Positions 17,788 to 26,997 of a stretch of DNA of 64,000 nucleotides are shown piece by piece; within the stretch, counting starts at the first letter, position 1, and each line of letters starts with the position of its first letter. Source of the stretch: Methylosinus sporium (GTDB lineage Bacteria; Pseudomonadota; Alphaproteobacteria; Rhizobiales; Beijerinckiaceae); contig NZ_PUIV01000019.1 of the NCBI RefSeq assembly GCF_003113265.1, positions 1-64,000 of the forward strand. Reading direction: 5' to 3'. Position numbers and translations under genes: made by a program. Under the pieces are notes generated by a model. It saw only the letters and a program-made list of their open reading frames with translations. It did not search any database and had not been told where the DNA came from.

Positions 17788-18492
17788 TCAGCCCCTATTT
17801 GCCGCGCGGGCCTGCCCGTTCAAGGCCGAGAGCGGCGTTTTCTGGCGGCCCGAGGCGTCGAAATTGCCAGGATCGAGAAAGGCCTCGAAGGCGGCCTTGC
17901 GCGCCGGCCATTCGCTGTCCAGCATCGAGAACCAGGCCGTGTCGCGATTGCGGCCCTTGACGATCATATGCTGGCGGAAGAGCCCCTCCGGCGAAAAGCC
18001 GAGCCGCAGCGCCGCCGCCTTGGACTTCTCATTGGCGTTGTCGCATTTCCAGACATAGCGGCGGCAGCCGAGCGTCTCGAAGGCGTGGGCCGCGAAAAGA
18101 TATTGGGCCTCCGTCGCCGCCGCGCTGCGCTGGAGAGCCGGAGAATAGAGCACGCCGCCCACTTCGATGGCGCGATTGGCCGGCTCTATGTTCAGATAGG
18201 CCTGGAAGCCGAGGGCGCGGCCGTTTTCATTGGCGAGCGCGGCGAAATAGACCATTGCGGCGGATTCCGCCATTTCGGCGAGGGCGGCGCGAAAGGCGGC
18301 GAGATCAGGAAACGGGCCGATGAAGAGATAGCGCCACAGAGCCTCGCGCTCTTGTCCATGCGTCGCCTCATAGAGATCCTCGGCATGTTCCGGAGCCAGC
18401 GGGACGAGCGTCGTCAGCCGGCCGGAGAGGCGCGTTCGCGTGGGAGCGACGAAGGGAGCCGAGAGCGGAGCGGGCGGCGGCAGTTGTGACAT
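17788..18492 (-). CDS. GNAT-family N-acetyltransferase (RimJ/RimL-like)
   Basis: A 234-residue acetyltransferase of the RimJ/RimL subgroup. The sequence shows the N-terminal strand ([23 protein letters not shown]), the mid-domain [60 protein letters not shown] (acetyl-CoA-binding loop around [10 protein letters not shown]) and [39 protein letters not shown]. This variant occurs often as a stand-alone protein in proteobacteria. The substrate, a protein N-terminus or small molecule, is not known. Monocistronic as far as visible. Confidence 0.82.
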   Translation of the reverse strand: MSQLPPPAPLSAPFVAPTRTRLSGRLTTLVPLAPEHAEDLYEATHGQEREALWRYLFIGPFPDLAAFRAALAEMAESAAMVYFAALANENGRALGFQAYLNIEPANRAIEVGGVLYSPALQRSAAATEAQYLFAAHAFETLGCRRYVWKCDNANEKSKAAALRLGFSPEGLFRQHMIVKGRNRDTAWFSMLDSEWPARKAAFEAFLDPGNFDASGRQKTPLSALNGQARAANRG

Positions 18493-18666
18493 TTTTGTCT
18501 CAGGGGTCCGAAGAATTTGTCTCAGGGTCCGAACAAGGCGGCGGTCCTGCTTTTAAACCATCGCAGTGGTACGGAACATGCCCTAGCTTCGTCATCGAAG
18601 AGGCCGCGAAGGGGCGCCGGCGAGACAGCGGCGATCGAGGTTCGCGCTCTGCGGGGGAGAAAGCCG

Positions 18667-18879
18667 ATGCTCTATTCCGTTGTGATCCTGGTCTGCTCGT
18701 TTTCGGTCTCGCCGAGCGAGTGCCGGCCCGAGACGGCGATCGACGTCGTTCAGGGCCCCAAAGTGCCGAGCCAGTCGCAGTGCGGCTTCCAAGGACAGGC
18801 GACCATTGCCCGCACGACGCTCGCGCCGCGCGAGGGTTTGGAATATCTGAAGATCGTCTGCCGGCGCGGCGAGGCGTGA
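18667..18879 (+). CDS. Conserved small protein of unknown function
   Basis: A 70-residue protein (MLYSVVILVCSFSVSPSEC...), similar to small proteins I recall from many Hyphomicrobiales, with a short hydrophobic N-terminus, conserved Cys residues (VCSFS, SECRPETA, QCGFQGQA, KIVC) and a DVV motif. It may be exported and disulfide-bonded. The ATG at 18667 has GGGGGAG about nine bases upstream. An in-frame extension to 18517 is unsupported. No function assigned. Confidence 0.65.
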   Translation: MLYSVVILVCSFSVSPSECRPETAIDVVQGPKVPSQSQCGFQGQATIARTTLAPREGLEYLKIVCRRGEA

Positions 18880-18971
18880 CGAGAGCGGGTGTCATATTCC
18901 TGCCGTATTGTCCAACGGCCGCATCGCTGCTAAGAGGCCGCCGTGTCACGTGTTGAGGGTCGAGGCGTTCT

Positions 18972-19913
18972 ATGGCGGCGATGAAAATTCTCGCAGGCAA
19001 CTCCAACCGCGCGCTCGCCGAGACGATCGCCGCCTATGTCGGCGTGCCTTTGTGTCGGGCGCAGGTGCGGCGCTTCGCCGATATGGAGGTGTTCGTCGAG
19101 ATACAGGAGAATGTGCGCGGGCAGGACACTTTCGTCGTGCAGTCGACCTCGGCGCCGTCGAACGACCATCTGATGGAGCTGCTCATCATGATCGACGCGC
19201 TGCGCCGCGCGTCGGCGCGTCGCATCACTGCGGTCATTCCCTATTTCGGCTATGCGCGGCAGGACCGCAAAGGCACGTCGCGCACGCCGATCTCGGCCAA
19301 GCTCGTGGCCAATCTCATCACCCGCGCGGGCGCCGACCGCGTGCTGACCGTCGATCTCCACGCCGGGCAGATTCAGGGCTTCTTCGACATTCCGACCGAC
19401 AATCTCTTCGCGGCGCCGGTCATGGTGGCGGACATAAAGTCGCACGCCAAGCTGCCCAATGCGATGGTGGTCTCGCCGGACACCGGCGGCGTGGTGCGCG
19501 CCCGCGCGCTCGCCAAGCGCATCGATGCGCCGCTCGCCATCGTCGACAAGCGCCGCGAGCGCGCCGGCGAATCGGAGGTGATGAACATCATCGGCGACGT
19601 CTCCGGGCGCAATTGCATTCTCGTGGACGACATCGTCGATTCGGGCGGCACTCTGTGCAACGCCGCCGAGGCGCTGCTGGCGCAGGGCGCGACCTCGGTC
19701 TCCGCCTATATCACTCATGGCGTGCTCTCGGGCGCGGCCGCCGAGCGCGTCGCCGCCTCCAAGCTGAAAGAGCTGGTGCTCACCGACACGATCGCGGCGA
19801 CGCCCGCGGTGCAGGAGGCGCGCAATATTCGCTTCATTCCGATCGGCCCGCTGATCGGCGAGGCCATCGCCCGCACGGCGCGCGAAGAGAGCGTGTCGAG
19901 CCTCTTCGACTGA
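18972..19913 (+). CDS. prs: Ribose-phosphate pyrophosphokinase (PRPP synthetase)
   Basis: Makes PRPP from ribose 5-phosphate and ATP for purine, pyrimidine, His, Trp and NAD synthesis. The 313-residue class I enzyme shows [19 protein letters not shown] (about 37-55), [10 protein letters not shown] (about 93-102), the divalent-cation site [11 protein letters not shown] (about 128-138), VDKRRE, and the PRPP-binding loop [20 protein letters not shown] (about 218-237). Length is normal. It is the first of two plus-strand genes, followed after 64 bases by an acyl-CoA ligase gene, with a short palindromic repeat between them. Confidence 0.96.
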   Translation: MAAMKILAGNSNRALAETIAAYVGVPLCRAQVRRFADMEVFVEIQENVRGQDTFVVQSTSAPSNDHLMELLIMIDALRRASARRITAVIPYFGYARQDRKGTSRTPISAKLVANLITRAGADRVLTVDLHAGQIQGFFDIPTDNLFAAPVMVADIKSHAKLPNAMVVSPDTGGVVRARALAKRIDAPLAIVDKRRERAGESEVMNIIGDVSGRNCILVDDIVDSGGTLCNAAEALLAQGATSVSAYITHGVLSGAAAERVAASKLKELVLTDTIAATPAVQEARNIRFIPIGPLIGEAIARTAREESVSSLFD

Positions 19914-19920
19914 CGGGGCG

Positions 19921-19952
19921 CGCTCGCTTCCCCGCGAGCGGGAGAAGGAGCG
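19921..19952. repeat. Short palindromic repeat after prs
   Basis: An imperfect inverted repeat CGCTCGCTTCCCCGC / GCGGGAGAAGGAGCG, the same CCCGC-GCGGGAGAAG core as at 8491. It lies eight bases after the prs stop and might act as a weak terminator, but there is no T-run. Confidence 0.55.
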
Positions 19953-19977
19953 CGCGCTCTCGAGAGCTTGTGAGCAT

Positions 19978-21486
19978 ATGATCGAGCCCGTTCCCGCACG
20001 TTTCAATCTCGCCCGCTATTGCATCGCCGATCACGCGCGCGTTCACCCGAACAAGACGGCGATCGTCATCGTCGGCGACGAGAGCGAGACGAGCTGGACT
20101 TACGGCGCGCTCGATCGCGACGTGCGCGCACTCGCCGCGGGCTTTCGCGATCTCGGCCTTTCGCCCGGCGCGCGGGTGATGATCCGCATGGGAAATGAGG
20201 CCGGCGCGGTCCTCTCCTATTTCGGGGCCATCGCGGCGGGCTATGTCGCGCTGCTCGCCTCCTCGCAGCTCACTTTCGAGGAGGCGTCCTTCCTGCGCGA
20301 GGATTGCGGCGCTTCGGCGCTCGTGCTCGGCCGCGATTTCGAGAGCGAAAATCATTCGCGCGACGGCGTTTCGGTTCTGCGCGGCGAGGATCTCGCGCGG
20401 CTCGTCGCCGGCGCGCCGCTGGACGAATATGCCGATACGGCGGCCGACGATCCCGCCTATCTCGTTTATACGTCCGGCACGACGAGCCGGCCCAAGGGCG
20501 TTCTGCACGCGCATCGCGCCGCCTGGGCGCGGCGGCCCATGTATGCGTATTGGCAGGGGCTGACATCCGCCGATGTGATGCTGCACGCGGGCGCGATGAA
20601 TTGGACCTACACGCTCGGCGTCGGCGTCGTCGATCCGCTCGCCAATGGCGCTTCCGCCGTGCTCTACAATGGCCGTCCCGACCCGCAAGTCTGGCCGCGC
20701 CTCATCGCGCGCCATGGCGCGACCATTTTCGCCGCCGTGCCCGGCGTCTATCGCCAGATTCTCAAATATGCGGCGCTCGAGACGCATGATCTCTCGAGCC
20801 TGCGGCACGGCCTCACCGCCGGCGCCGCTCTGTCGCCGAGCCTGCTCGAGGAATGGCGCGCGCGCGCCAAGACCGAGCTCTACGAGGCTTTCGGCATGAG
20901 CGAGATTTCGACCTTCATTTCCAGCGCGCCGAGCGTTCCGGCGCGGCCGGGCTCGCCGGGGCGCCCGCAGCCGGGACGCATCGTCGCGGCTCTGCCGCGC
21001 GACGGCGGCACCGAGCCGCTCGGCGTCGGCGAGACCGGCGTGCTCGCCGTGCGTCGCGACGAGCCGGGCTTGATGCTGCGCTATTGGAACAGGTCGGATG
21101 AAGAAAGGGACGCCTTTCGCGGCGACTGGTTCGTCTCCGGCGATCTCGTCGAATTCGACGGCGACGGCTATATGTGGCACCACGGCCGCGCCGATGAGGT
21201 GATGAACGCGCTCGGCTATCGCGTCTCGCCGGCGGAAGTGGAAAAATGCCTGCTGGCGCATCCGCTCATCGCCGACGCCGCAGTCGCGGAGCGGCCCGGC
21301 CGCGATGATCAGACGATCATCAAAGCCTATGTGATCTTGCGCGACGGCGCGGCGCTGAGCGAGGAGGACATCCTCGCCCATTGCGCGGATCATCTCGCGG
21401 CCTATAAGCGGCCGCGACAGATCGTTTTTCTCGACGGGCTGCCGCGCAATCGCAATGGCAAGCTGATGCGCGCGGCTCTGCCTTGA
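19978..21486 (+). CDS. Acyl-CoA synthetase / AMP-dependent ligase (benzoate-CoA-ligase-like)
   Basis: A 502-residue member of the ANL superfamily that activates a carboxylic acid as acyl-AMP and then thioester. Motifs: A3 YTSGTTSRPKG (about 163), A5 YEAFGMSEIS (about 300), A7 YMWHHGRADEVMNALGYRVSP (about 400, hinge Asp replaced by the usual GRxDE pattern) and the catalytic Lys in RNRNGKLMR near the C-terminus. The overall pattern is closest to acetyl/benzoyl-CoA synthetase-like enzymes; the exact acid is unknown. The start at 19978 is an ATG with GAGAGC upstream. Confidence 0.85.
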   Translation: MIEPVPARFNLARYCIADHARVHPNKTAIVIVGDESETSWTYGALDRDVRALAAGFRDLGLSPGARVMIRMGNEAGAVLSYFGAIAAGYVALLASSQLTFEEASFLREDCGASALVLGRDFESENHSRDGVSVLRGEDLARLVAGAPLDEYADTAADDPAYLVYTSGTTSRPKGVLHAHRAAWARRPMYAYWQGLTSADVMLHAGAMNWTYTLGVGVVDPLANGASAVLYNGRPDPQVWPRLIARHGATIFAAVPGVYRQILKYAALETHDLSSLRHGLTAGAALSPSLLEEWRARAKTELYEAFGMSEISTFISSAPSVPARPGSPGRPQPGRIVAALPRDGGTEPLGVGETGVLAVRRDEPGLMLRYWNRSDEERDAFRGDWFVSGDLVEFDGDGYMWHHGRADEVMNALGYRVSPAEVEKCLLAHPLIADAAVAERPGRDDQTIIKAYVILRDGAALSEEDILAHCADHLAAYKRPRQIVFLDGLPRNRNGKLMRAALP

Positions 21487-21489
21487 TCG

Positions 21490-21984
21490 TCAGGCCTTGC
21501 GGCGATCGCGCAGCGCGCGCGACGAAATGCTGGTGACGGGCGCGGCTTCCGCATCGGCCTCATTGGAAGAAACGAGCTCGGGCTTCTCGAAACGCTTGAA
21601 AGAGCCGGCCTTCTCGTCCTTCGGCCCCGCGGGTTTGCGCTCGGAGCGGATTTCCGTCGACTCCGCCGTGCCGAACAGCACGCCGCCCTTCTCGACCTCG
21701 ATCTCGCCGTAGATCCACTTGCCCTCGACGCGGCCGGTGGAGCGCACGATGAGCAATTGCTTGATGGTGATGTCGGTGCCGATGCGGCCATAAATATCCG
21801 CGTCGGAAACGGAGATCATGCCATTGACGACGCCGGACGGGCCGACGATCAGCTGGCTGCAGGAAATCTCGCCATCGATGGCGCCGTCGACGACGATCGT
21901 GTCCTGCGCCTTCACCGAACCCGTCAGCGACACGCCTTCGCCGATATAAACGACATTCTTCTCTTCAGGGCGAAAGTCTTTCAT
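21490..21984 (-). CDS. Bactofilin (polymer-forming cytoskeletal protein)
   Basis: A 164-residue bactofilin: a central beta-helical domain (about 10-115) made of short repeats with Gly at turns (VVYIGEGVSLTGSVKAQDTIVVDG, DGEISCSQLIVGPSGVVNG, DADIYGRIGTDIT, RVEGKWIYGEIEVEKGG) flanked by a short N-terminal segment and a charged disordered tail. Bactofilins polymerise without nucleotide and organise cell-wall synthesis or chromosome segregation proteins. The ATG at 21984 has a GGAG about nine bases upstream; a longer frame runs into the upstream gene. A ParA/MinD-like ATPase gene ends 43 bases upstream on the same strand. Confidence 0.9.
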   Translation of the reverse strand: MKDFRPEEKNVVYIGEGVSLTGSVKAQDTIVVDGAIDGEISCSQLIVGPSGVVNGMISVSDADIYGRIGTDITIKQLLIVRSTGRVEGKWIYGEIEVEKGGVLFGTAESTEIRSERKPAGPKDEKAGSFKRFEKPELVSSNEADAEAAPVTSISSRALRDRRKA

Positions 21985-22027
21985 CACGATGGTCTCCTTC
22001 GTTGCGCCGTTTGCCGGCTTCTTGGAA

Positions 22028-22768
22028 TTAGATTTGCTCGGAGGGCGAAGCGACATAGCTGCGTAGCCCCGCGGCTTCGAAATTGGTCCATGAACGCTCG
22101 AGCCATGTGCGCACATAGCCGCGCAGCACGAAAGAGCGCGGCCGAGTTTCCGCGGCGCGCGCAGGCTCGTCGAACACGAAAGACGAGAACGGCAATCCGG
22201 TGAGCTCGACGGCCTCATAGGCGAGCGGATCGAGCCGCGGCACGATGATCTCGCGGCTGGCGTCGCTCTCGCCGAGATAGCGCTCGGAGAACCCGGCGTT
22301 CTCTCGAAAGAAATTGGAGGCGTTGACGCAGTTCTTGACGACGCGATATTCGCATTTGTTTTTATAGGGTCCGACCTCTTCGAGCTCGGACAGAGAGGCG
22401 ACCGAGGCGCCGATGAGATGCAGCACCATCACGCGCGCTTCGCCGTGCTCCGCAGCGTCGAGCAGGCCGACATCCTCCATGAAACGCAGCGTGCGCATCA
22501 GCTGTCCGGCTTTTAAATCGACGATGGTGACGGCGGTGTGCCCGGTCAGGCTCTCGACCAGACGCGCCTGGTGGCGCACGTCGCGTATGTCGATGATCTG
22601 CGCGATGTCGGGATAGAAGCGTTTCAACGCGCCGGTCGGCGCCTGCGTGTCATAGGCGCGCACCGCGCGGTTCGACATCTGTAGAAAATCGATCAGGAGT
22701 CTCGTCACGGTCGTCTTGCCGACTCCGCCCTTGTCGGCTCCGACCAGAACGAGCGGCGATGCGAGCAT
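22028..22768 (-). CDS. ParA/MinD-superfamily P-loop ATPase
   Basis: A 246-residue ATPase with the deviant Walker A motif GADKGGVGKTTVTRLL (about 9-24), a switch I-like segment AYDTQAPTGALKRFYP (about 38-53) and a Walker B-like TAVTIVDLKAGQL (about 79-91). The second half (KCEYRVVKNCVNASNFF) includes the base-recognition region of this family. Unlike chromosomal ParA it has no ParB or parS nearby; instead a bactofilin gene follows. It may position the bactofilin or another envelope complex, which is inference. A TTGACA at 22917-22912 could be part of its promoter, but a convincing -10 box is missing. Confidence 0.78.
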   Translation of the reverse strand: MLASPLVLVGADKGGVGKTTVTRLLIDFLQMSNRAVRAYDTQAPTGALKRFYPDIAQIIDIRDVRHQARLVESLTGHTAVTIVDLKAGQLMRTLRFMEDVGLLDAAEHGEARVMVLHLIGASVASLSELEEVGPYKNKCEYRVVKNCVNASNFFRENAGFSERYLGESDASREIIVPRLDPLAYEAVELTGLPFSSFVFDEPARAAETRPRSFVLRGYVRTWLERSWTNFEAAGLRSYVASPSEQI

Positions 22769-23046
22769 TATCCTGATTCCTCGGAATGATGTGCACGACG
22801 CCGCTCGGCGAACGAACGCAAGCTGATGCGATGCTGCGCGACGAAAGCTGTGGGAGTCGCCTAGACGATAGTACTAGTACATAACGAGACAATTCGAGGT
22901 TGTGATCGCTTTGTCAATGCCGATGTACGGCCTGACGAAATTGAGCCGGGGATAAGAAACAAGCCAGTAATATCACCGTGGCGGCGACGAGTCGATCGCT
23001 TCGCTCGCCGCGCGTCGGCATTTCGCAATTGGTCGATCCGCGCGGC

Positions 23047-24393
23047 TCACACCGCGACGGAGTGTCGTGCGGCCTTGGCTTCGAGATAGGCGTCGAATGC
23101 GGCCGCGGCCAGACGCGCGAACGGACGGCCGCGTGGCGCGATGGTGAGACGGCGTCCGTCGAGCGCGACGAGGCCTTCGTCGAGCAGAGTCGAAAGACGC
23201 GGCACGGCGTCGTCGAACGCATCCTCGCGGAAATCATGCGCTGCGGCGATCGCGCCGAAATCGACTGAAAAATCGCACATCAATCGCTCGATGACGGCGC
23301 CGCGCGCTCTGTCTTCCGCGCTGAAGGCGAGGCCGCGCGAAATGGGCAGGCGCTCCGCCTCGACGGAGCGGCGCCAGTTTCCCGTGTCGCCGATATTGCC
23401 GATATAGCCTTGCGGCAGACGGCCGATGGAGGAGACGCCGAGTCCGATGAGCGCATCCGCCTCATCGGTCGTGTAGCCTTGGAAATTGCGGCGCAGCCGG
23501 CCTTCGCGCGCGGCCTGCGCCATCGTGTCCTGCGGCCGCGCGAAATGATCGAGGCCGATCGCCTCGAAGCCTTCCGCCTCCAGCGTCGCACGCACGGCCT
23601 CCGCCTGGGCGAGGCGCTCATTGGCGCCGGCCAGCGCGGCCTGGTCGATCAGCTTTTGATGCACCGCGAACCAAGGCACATGGGCGTAGCCGAAAACGGC
23701 GAGACGGCTCGGCGCGAGGCCGGCGGCGAGCTTTGCGGTGCGGATCACATCGTCGACGCTCTGTTCCGGCAGACCGTACATGAGATCGAAATTGATCGCC
23801 TCGAGTCCCGCGGCGCGCAGAATGGCGACACAGCGCTCCACCACTTCATAAGGCTGCTCGCGGCCGGCGGCCTTCTGCACATGGGGATTGAAATCCTGCA
23901 CGCCGAGCGAGACGCGATTGACGCCGGAGACGACCAGCGCGTCGGCGAGCGCGGCGTCGACGAGGCGCGGGTCGAGCTCGATCGCGTGCTCGACGTCGCG
24001 GGCGATGTCGAATTGCTCGCCGAGCACATGCGCGACCTCGCGAAAGCGCGAGGGGCCGAGCATACTCGGCGTGCCGCCGCCCCAATGGATCGCGCGCACA
24101 TGGCGCGCCGGCGTCGAGGCCGCGACCAGCTCGATCTCGCGCAGCAGCGTCTCCTTATAGGAGGTGAGCGGCGCGTCCTGGCGCAGCGCCTTGGTGTGGC
24201 AGCCGCAATAGGTGCAGATCGCCGGGCAGAAGGGGACGTGCAGATAGAGCGACAGATTGGCCTGCGGCGAGAGCTCGGCGAGCCAGCACGCGGCCTGATC
24301 CGGCCCGACATCCGCGGAAAAATGCGGGGCGGTGGGATAGCTCGTGTAACGCGGCGCCGAGCGTTCGGCGAGAGCGAGAGAGGCGCTGGTCAT
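23047..24393 (-). CDS. hemN: Oxygen-independent coproporphyrinogen III oxidase HemN
   Basis: A radical-SAM enzyme that decarboxylates coproporphyrinogen III during anaerobic or low-oxygen heme synthesis. In the 448-residue protein the cluster motif is CPAICTYCGCHTK (about 53-65), the Cx3Cx2C of HemN with the fourth Cys next to it. Other family features are RYTSYPTAPHF at the N-terminus, IHWGGGTPSML, VSLGVQDFNPHVQKAAGR, NFDLMYGLPEQ and the C-terminal IERLMCDF. I chose the ATG at 24393 (MTSASLALAERS). I looked for an FNR-like TTGAT-N4-ATCAA site upstream and found none. Confidence 0.95.
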   Translation of the reverse strand: MTSASLALAERSAPRYTSYPTAPHFSADVGPDQAACWLAELSPQANLSLYLHVPFCPAICTYCGCHTKALRQDAPLTSYKETLLREIELVAASTPARHVRAIHWGGGTPSMLGPSRFREVAHVLGEQFDIARDVEHAIELDPRLVDAALADALVVSGVNRVSLGVQDFNPHVQKAAGREQPYEVVERCVAILRAAGLEAINFDLMYGLPEQSVDDVIRTAKLAAGLAPSRLAVFGYAHVPWFAVHQKLIDQAALAGANERLAQAEAVRATLEAEGFEAIGLDHFARPQDTMAQAAREGRLRRNFQGYTTDEADALIGLGVSSIGRLPQGYIGNIGDTGNWRRSVEAERLPISRGLAFSAEDRARGAVIERLMCDFSVDFGAIAAAHDFREDAFDDAVPRLSTLLDEGLVALDGRRLTIAPRGRPFARLAAAAFDAYLEAKAARHSVAV

Positions 24394-24597
24394 CTTTGTC
24401 GGCTCCGATGGCGAGGGGCGTCGCGGGGCTCCTGGCGCTGTCATTTAGACCTTGCCGGCCGGCTTCGCAAAAGGCTCCTCGCATTCCGTCCCGCTCCGCG
24501 CGCCGGCGCGCCGAAATTTCTTCCGTCAGGCTTTGTCTTCGCGCAGGGTGAGCGCAATATCTTTTCACGATTCGCAGACGATTTCCCGGAGCCTTCC

Positions 24598-24990
24598 ATG
24601 TCGAAATTTTCCGCAGCCCTCGCCCTGGCCGCGAGCCTCGGCCTCGCTGTCGCGGTCGGACTGCCGACCTTCGCGGCGCCAGCGCTCGCGGCGTCGCAGC
24701 CCGGCGCCGCCGGCCGCTACGCGATTCTGCGGGCCGGCGACAAGGACACAGGCTGCATGTTGACGCTCGACGACCGCGCGCGCGGGCCGGGCGGCTTCCG
24801 GGCGCAGCTGGCGCCGGCCTGCCGCGACCAGGGCGTGGTGATTTTCGATCCGGTGGGCTGGGCGCTGGAGCGGGGGCGTCTCTCGCTCACCGCCCGCAAG
24901 GGCCACAAGGCGCATTTCGAGCTGGAGGCCGATGGGCTCTGGCGCCGCGACTCCAAAGAAGGCAAGCCGCTGTCGCTGCGCCGTCTCTGA
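24598..24990 (+). CDS. AprI/Inh-family metalloprotease inhibitor-like secreted protein
   Basis: A 130-residue exported protein with a Sec signal (ALALAASLGLAVAVGLPTFAAPALA). The mature domain GRYAILRAGDKDTGCMLTLDD...PACRDQGVVIFDPVGWALERGRLSLTARKG matches the eight-strand barrel of the AprI/Inh family: two Cys that form the conserved disulfide, and the Trp in the centre. Known members inhibit serralysin-type metalloproteases in the periplasm; no such protease lies in the window. The ATG at 24598 is preceded by CCGGAGCCTTCC. Confidence 0.78.
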   Translation: MSKFSAALALAASLGLAVAVGLPTFAAPALAASQPGAAGRYAILRAGDKDTGCMLTLDDRARGPGGFRAQLAPACRDQGVVIFDPVGWALERGRLSLTARKGHKAHFELEADGLWRRDSKEGKPLSLRRL

Positions 24991-24997
24991 CGAAAAA

Positions 24998-25026
24998 GGC
25001 CTCCCGGAGGGGAAGTCCGGGAGGCC
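24998..25026 (-). terminator. Strong intrinsic terminator, possibly bidirectional
   Basis: An 11-bp perfect stem (GGCCTCCCGGA / TCCGGGAGGCC) with a seven-base loop. On the minus strand it is followed by TTTTT, so it should end transcripts of the Gly/His-rich protein gene. It lies only eight bases after the inhibitor gene on the plus strand and could serve both. Confidence 0.8.
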
Positions 25027-25135
25027 TGTCCTCGCCGTCGCGCGAGAGGGGGCGGGGAGGCGGCGGCGGGCTTCGGCGCCCCTGGCTACCGGGCGCCGAA
25101 CTCTTCGAAATCGATCAGTTGCGGAGACCTGCGCG

Positions 25136-25546
25136 TCAGTTGCAGACCTGCACGCGACGATAGGCGACGACATTGCCCCAATCGTCGAGGACGGGCTGAT
25201 TGGCCGGATAGCAGCCCGCATAGCCGTAGCCATAGCCATAGCCATAGTGGGGCTGCGAGGCGGCGGCCGCGACCGCTCCGACCGCCAGCGCGCCGAGCAC
25301 GCCCGCCGCGACCGGGGCGCCCCAGCCATATCCACGATGGCCGCGCCAGCCATAGCCGGCATAGCCATAGCCCGGACGCGCCCAGCCGCCATGGCCCCAG
25401 CCGCCGTGATGACCCCATCCGCCGTGGCCCCATCCGCCGTGATGGCCCCAGCCGTCGGCGCGAGCCGGCGTGGCGGCGCCCACAGTCGTCGCGGCGATGA
25501 CGCCCGCGACCGCGATTGCGGCGATTTTCGTGATATTCGCGCCCAT
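25136..25546 (-). CDS. Secreted Gly/His/Trp/Tyr-rich protein
   Basis: A 136-residue exported protein. A signal peptide (IAAIAVAGVIAATTVGAATPARA) precedes a repeated GWGHHGGWGHGG segment (about 31-55), a Tyr/Gly stretch with YGYAGYGW, a hydrophobic Ala/Gly/Val helix (about 78-97) and a C-terminal domain with two Cys (AGCYPAN, VQVCN) and the YRRVQVC ending common in small proteins of Hyphomicrobiales. The His-rich repeats could bind metal ions, which is inference. A strong terminator lies downstream on the same strand. Confidence 0.65.
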   Translation of the reverse strand: MGANITKIAAIAVAGVIAATTVGAATPARADGWGHHGGWGHGGWGHHGGWGHGGWARPGYGYAGYGWRGHRGYGWGAPVAAGVLGALAVGAVAAAASQPHYGYGYGYGYAGCYPANQPVLDDWGNVVAYRRVQVCN

Positions 25547-25683
25547 GGACGCTCTCCTTCGCTCGATCGGCCGCGCCGAATGGCGGCCGGCAATTCCCGA
25601 TGACGAAGGAAAAATTAACGTCCCGAAGCTGAACGGCGCATGGCCGCTTCGTTCATCTGGCCTTCAGGAAAGCGGGAGCCGCA

Positions 25684-26415
25684 TCAGCCGATGCGCTTCC
25701 AGCCGTCCATGCCGAGCCGCTCCTGCGGCAGGAAGCGGGCCTTATAGGCCATTTTGCGGGAGCCATCGACCCAATAGCCGAGATAGAGATGCGGCAGGCC
25801 GGCGCGCCGCACCCGCTCCACATGGTCGAGAATCATGAAGGCGCCGAGCGAGCGCTCGTCCATCGTCGGATCGTAGAAGGAATAGACCATCGACAATCCA
25901 TCGGCGAGATAATCGGTGAGGCAGCAGGCGACGAGCCGGTCCGGGCCGCCATTGTCGGCCGGCGTCCGATATTCGATCAGCCGCGTCTCCACATGGCTGT
26001 CCTCGACCATCATCTGATAGTCGATCATGCTCATATCGGCCATGCCGCCGTCATTGTGCCTCGCGCCGACATAGGCGCGGAACAGCGCATATTGCTCGGT
26101 CACGGCATGGGGGCGGCGCGCCTCGGCGAAGAGATCGGCGTTGCGCCGCGCCACCCGGCGCAAGCCCTTGGATTGCTGGAACTCCTCGACCTTCACGCGC
26201 ACCGAGACGCAGGCCCGGCAGGTCTCGCAGGCCGGCCGGTAGGCGATGGTCTGCGAGCGTCGGAAGCCCGATTGCGTCAGAGTGTCGTTGAGCGCCGGCG
26301 CGCGGCGGCCGATCAAATGGGTAAACACCTTCCGCTCGTCGCGCCCCGGCAGATAGGGGCACGGCGCCGGCGAGGTGAGATAGAATTGCGGCGCGTCGCG
26401 GGGCTCTCTCGTCAC
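25684..26415 (-). CDS. bpt: Aspartate/glutamate leucyltransferase (Bpt, N-end rule)
   Basis: Transfers leucine from Leu-tRNA to proteins with N-terminal Asp or Glu, marking them for ClpAP. The 243-residue protein shows the N-terminal [24 protein letters not shown] with its conserved Cys, then [21 protein letters not shown] (Cys cluster about 57-70), SMVYSFYDP and [20 protein letters not shown]. These distinguish Bpt/Ate from Aat-type transferases. Its start is 120 bases from the next gene on the same strand, so it is probably transcribed separately. Confidence 0.93.
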   Translation of the reverse strand: MTREPRDAPQFYLTSPAPCPYLPGRDERKVFTHLIGRRAPALNDTLTQSGFRRSQTIAYRPACETCRACVSVRVKVEEFQQSKGLRRVARRNADLFAEARRPHAVTEQYALFRAYVGARHNDGGMADMSMIDYQMMVEDSHVETRLIEYRTPADNGGPDRLVACCLTDYLADGLSMVYSFYDPTMDERSLGAFMILDHVERVRRAGLPHLYLGYWVDGSRKMAYKARFLPQERLGMDGWKRIG

Positions 26416-26535
26416 GCTGGTCTGGTCCTGTCGCGAAATCCGATATACCGCACGCTCCGACGCCTTCCAGCGCGGACAGACGCGGATATTAGAATCGACG
26501 TCCGCCGAGCGCCAAGAAGTTTTCGCTCGTCCGCC

Positions 26536-26997
26536 TCAATCGGCGCGCCGCAGCACGATCACATCGGCCAAAATGTCGTGCAGGCAACGCTTGTCCGGCG
26601 TGACGAAGGTGACGAGCAGCAGCGGCGGGAACAGCCAGCTGACATAAAAGAGCACGCCCTGGACGGCGGCGTTGAGAAAGGGCGTCGGCGCGCCATTGGC
26701 GAGGCGCACCTCGAGGTCCATGGCGCGCATTCCGGGAGTCGCCCGCCGCCAGCCGGAGACGGTGAGGCCATTGTAGAAGAAGGCGACGAGCGGAAACAAC
26801 GGCGGCAGCAGCAGGGCCGAGAGGCCTAAGCTGAGCACCAGCAGAGCGAGCCACAGCGCCGCCGAGAGCAGCGCCACGGCGAAGAAATCGAGGCAGACGG
26901 CGAAAACGCGCCGCGTGCGCACGCCGGCGAGCGCCTCCCGTGGCGGCAGGCCGGGCGCGACCGGATAGATGCGGCCGTCGCCGCCCGCTTCGTACAT
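26536..26997 (-). CDS. RDD-family membrane protein
   Basis: A 153-residue inner-membrane protein of the RDD family. After the N-terminal MYEAGGDGRIYPVAPGLPPREAL come the TRRVFAVCLDFFAVALLSAAL segment with the Arg and Asp residues of the family, then membrane helices around residues 30-80 and 110-140, and LHDILADVIVLRR at the end. RDD proteins are often proposed as transporters; the function here is unknown. I chose the ATG at 26997. It is divergent from gapR. Confidence 0.75.
   Translation of the reverse strand: MYEAGGDGRIYPVAPGLPPREALAGVRTRRVFAVCLDFFAVALLSAALWLALLVLSLGLSALLLPPLFPLVAFFYNGLTVSGWRRATPGMRAMDLEVRLANGAPTPFLNAAVQGVLFYVSWLFPPLLLVTFVTPDKRCLHDILADVIVLRRAD

Noticed and set aside
24394-24597. 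FNR-type site upstream of hemN
   Set aside because: Searched for TTGAT-N4-ATCAA and found no acceptable match.
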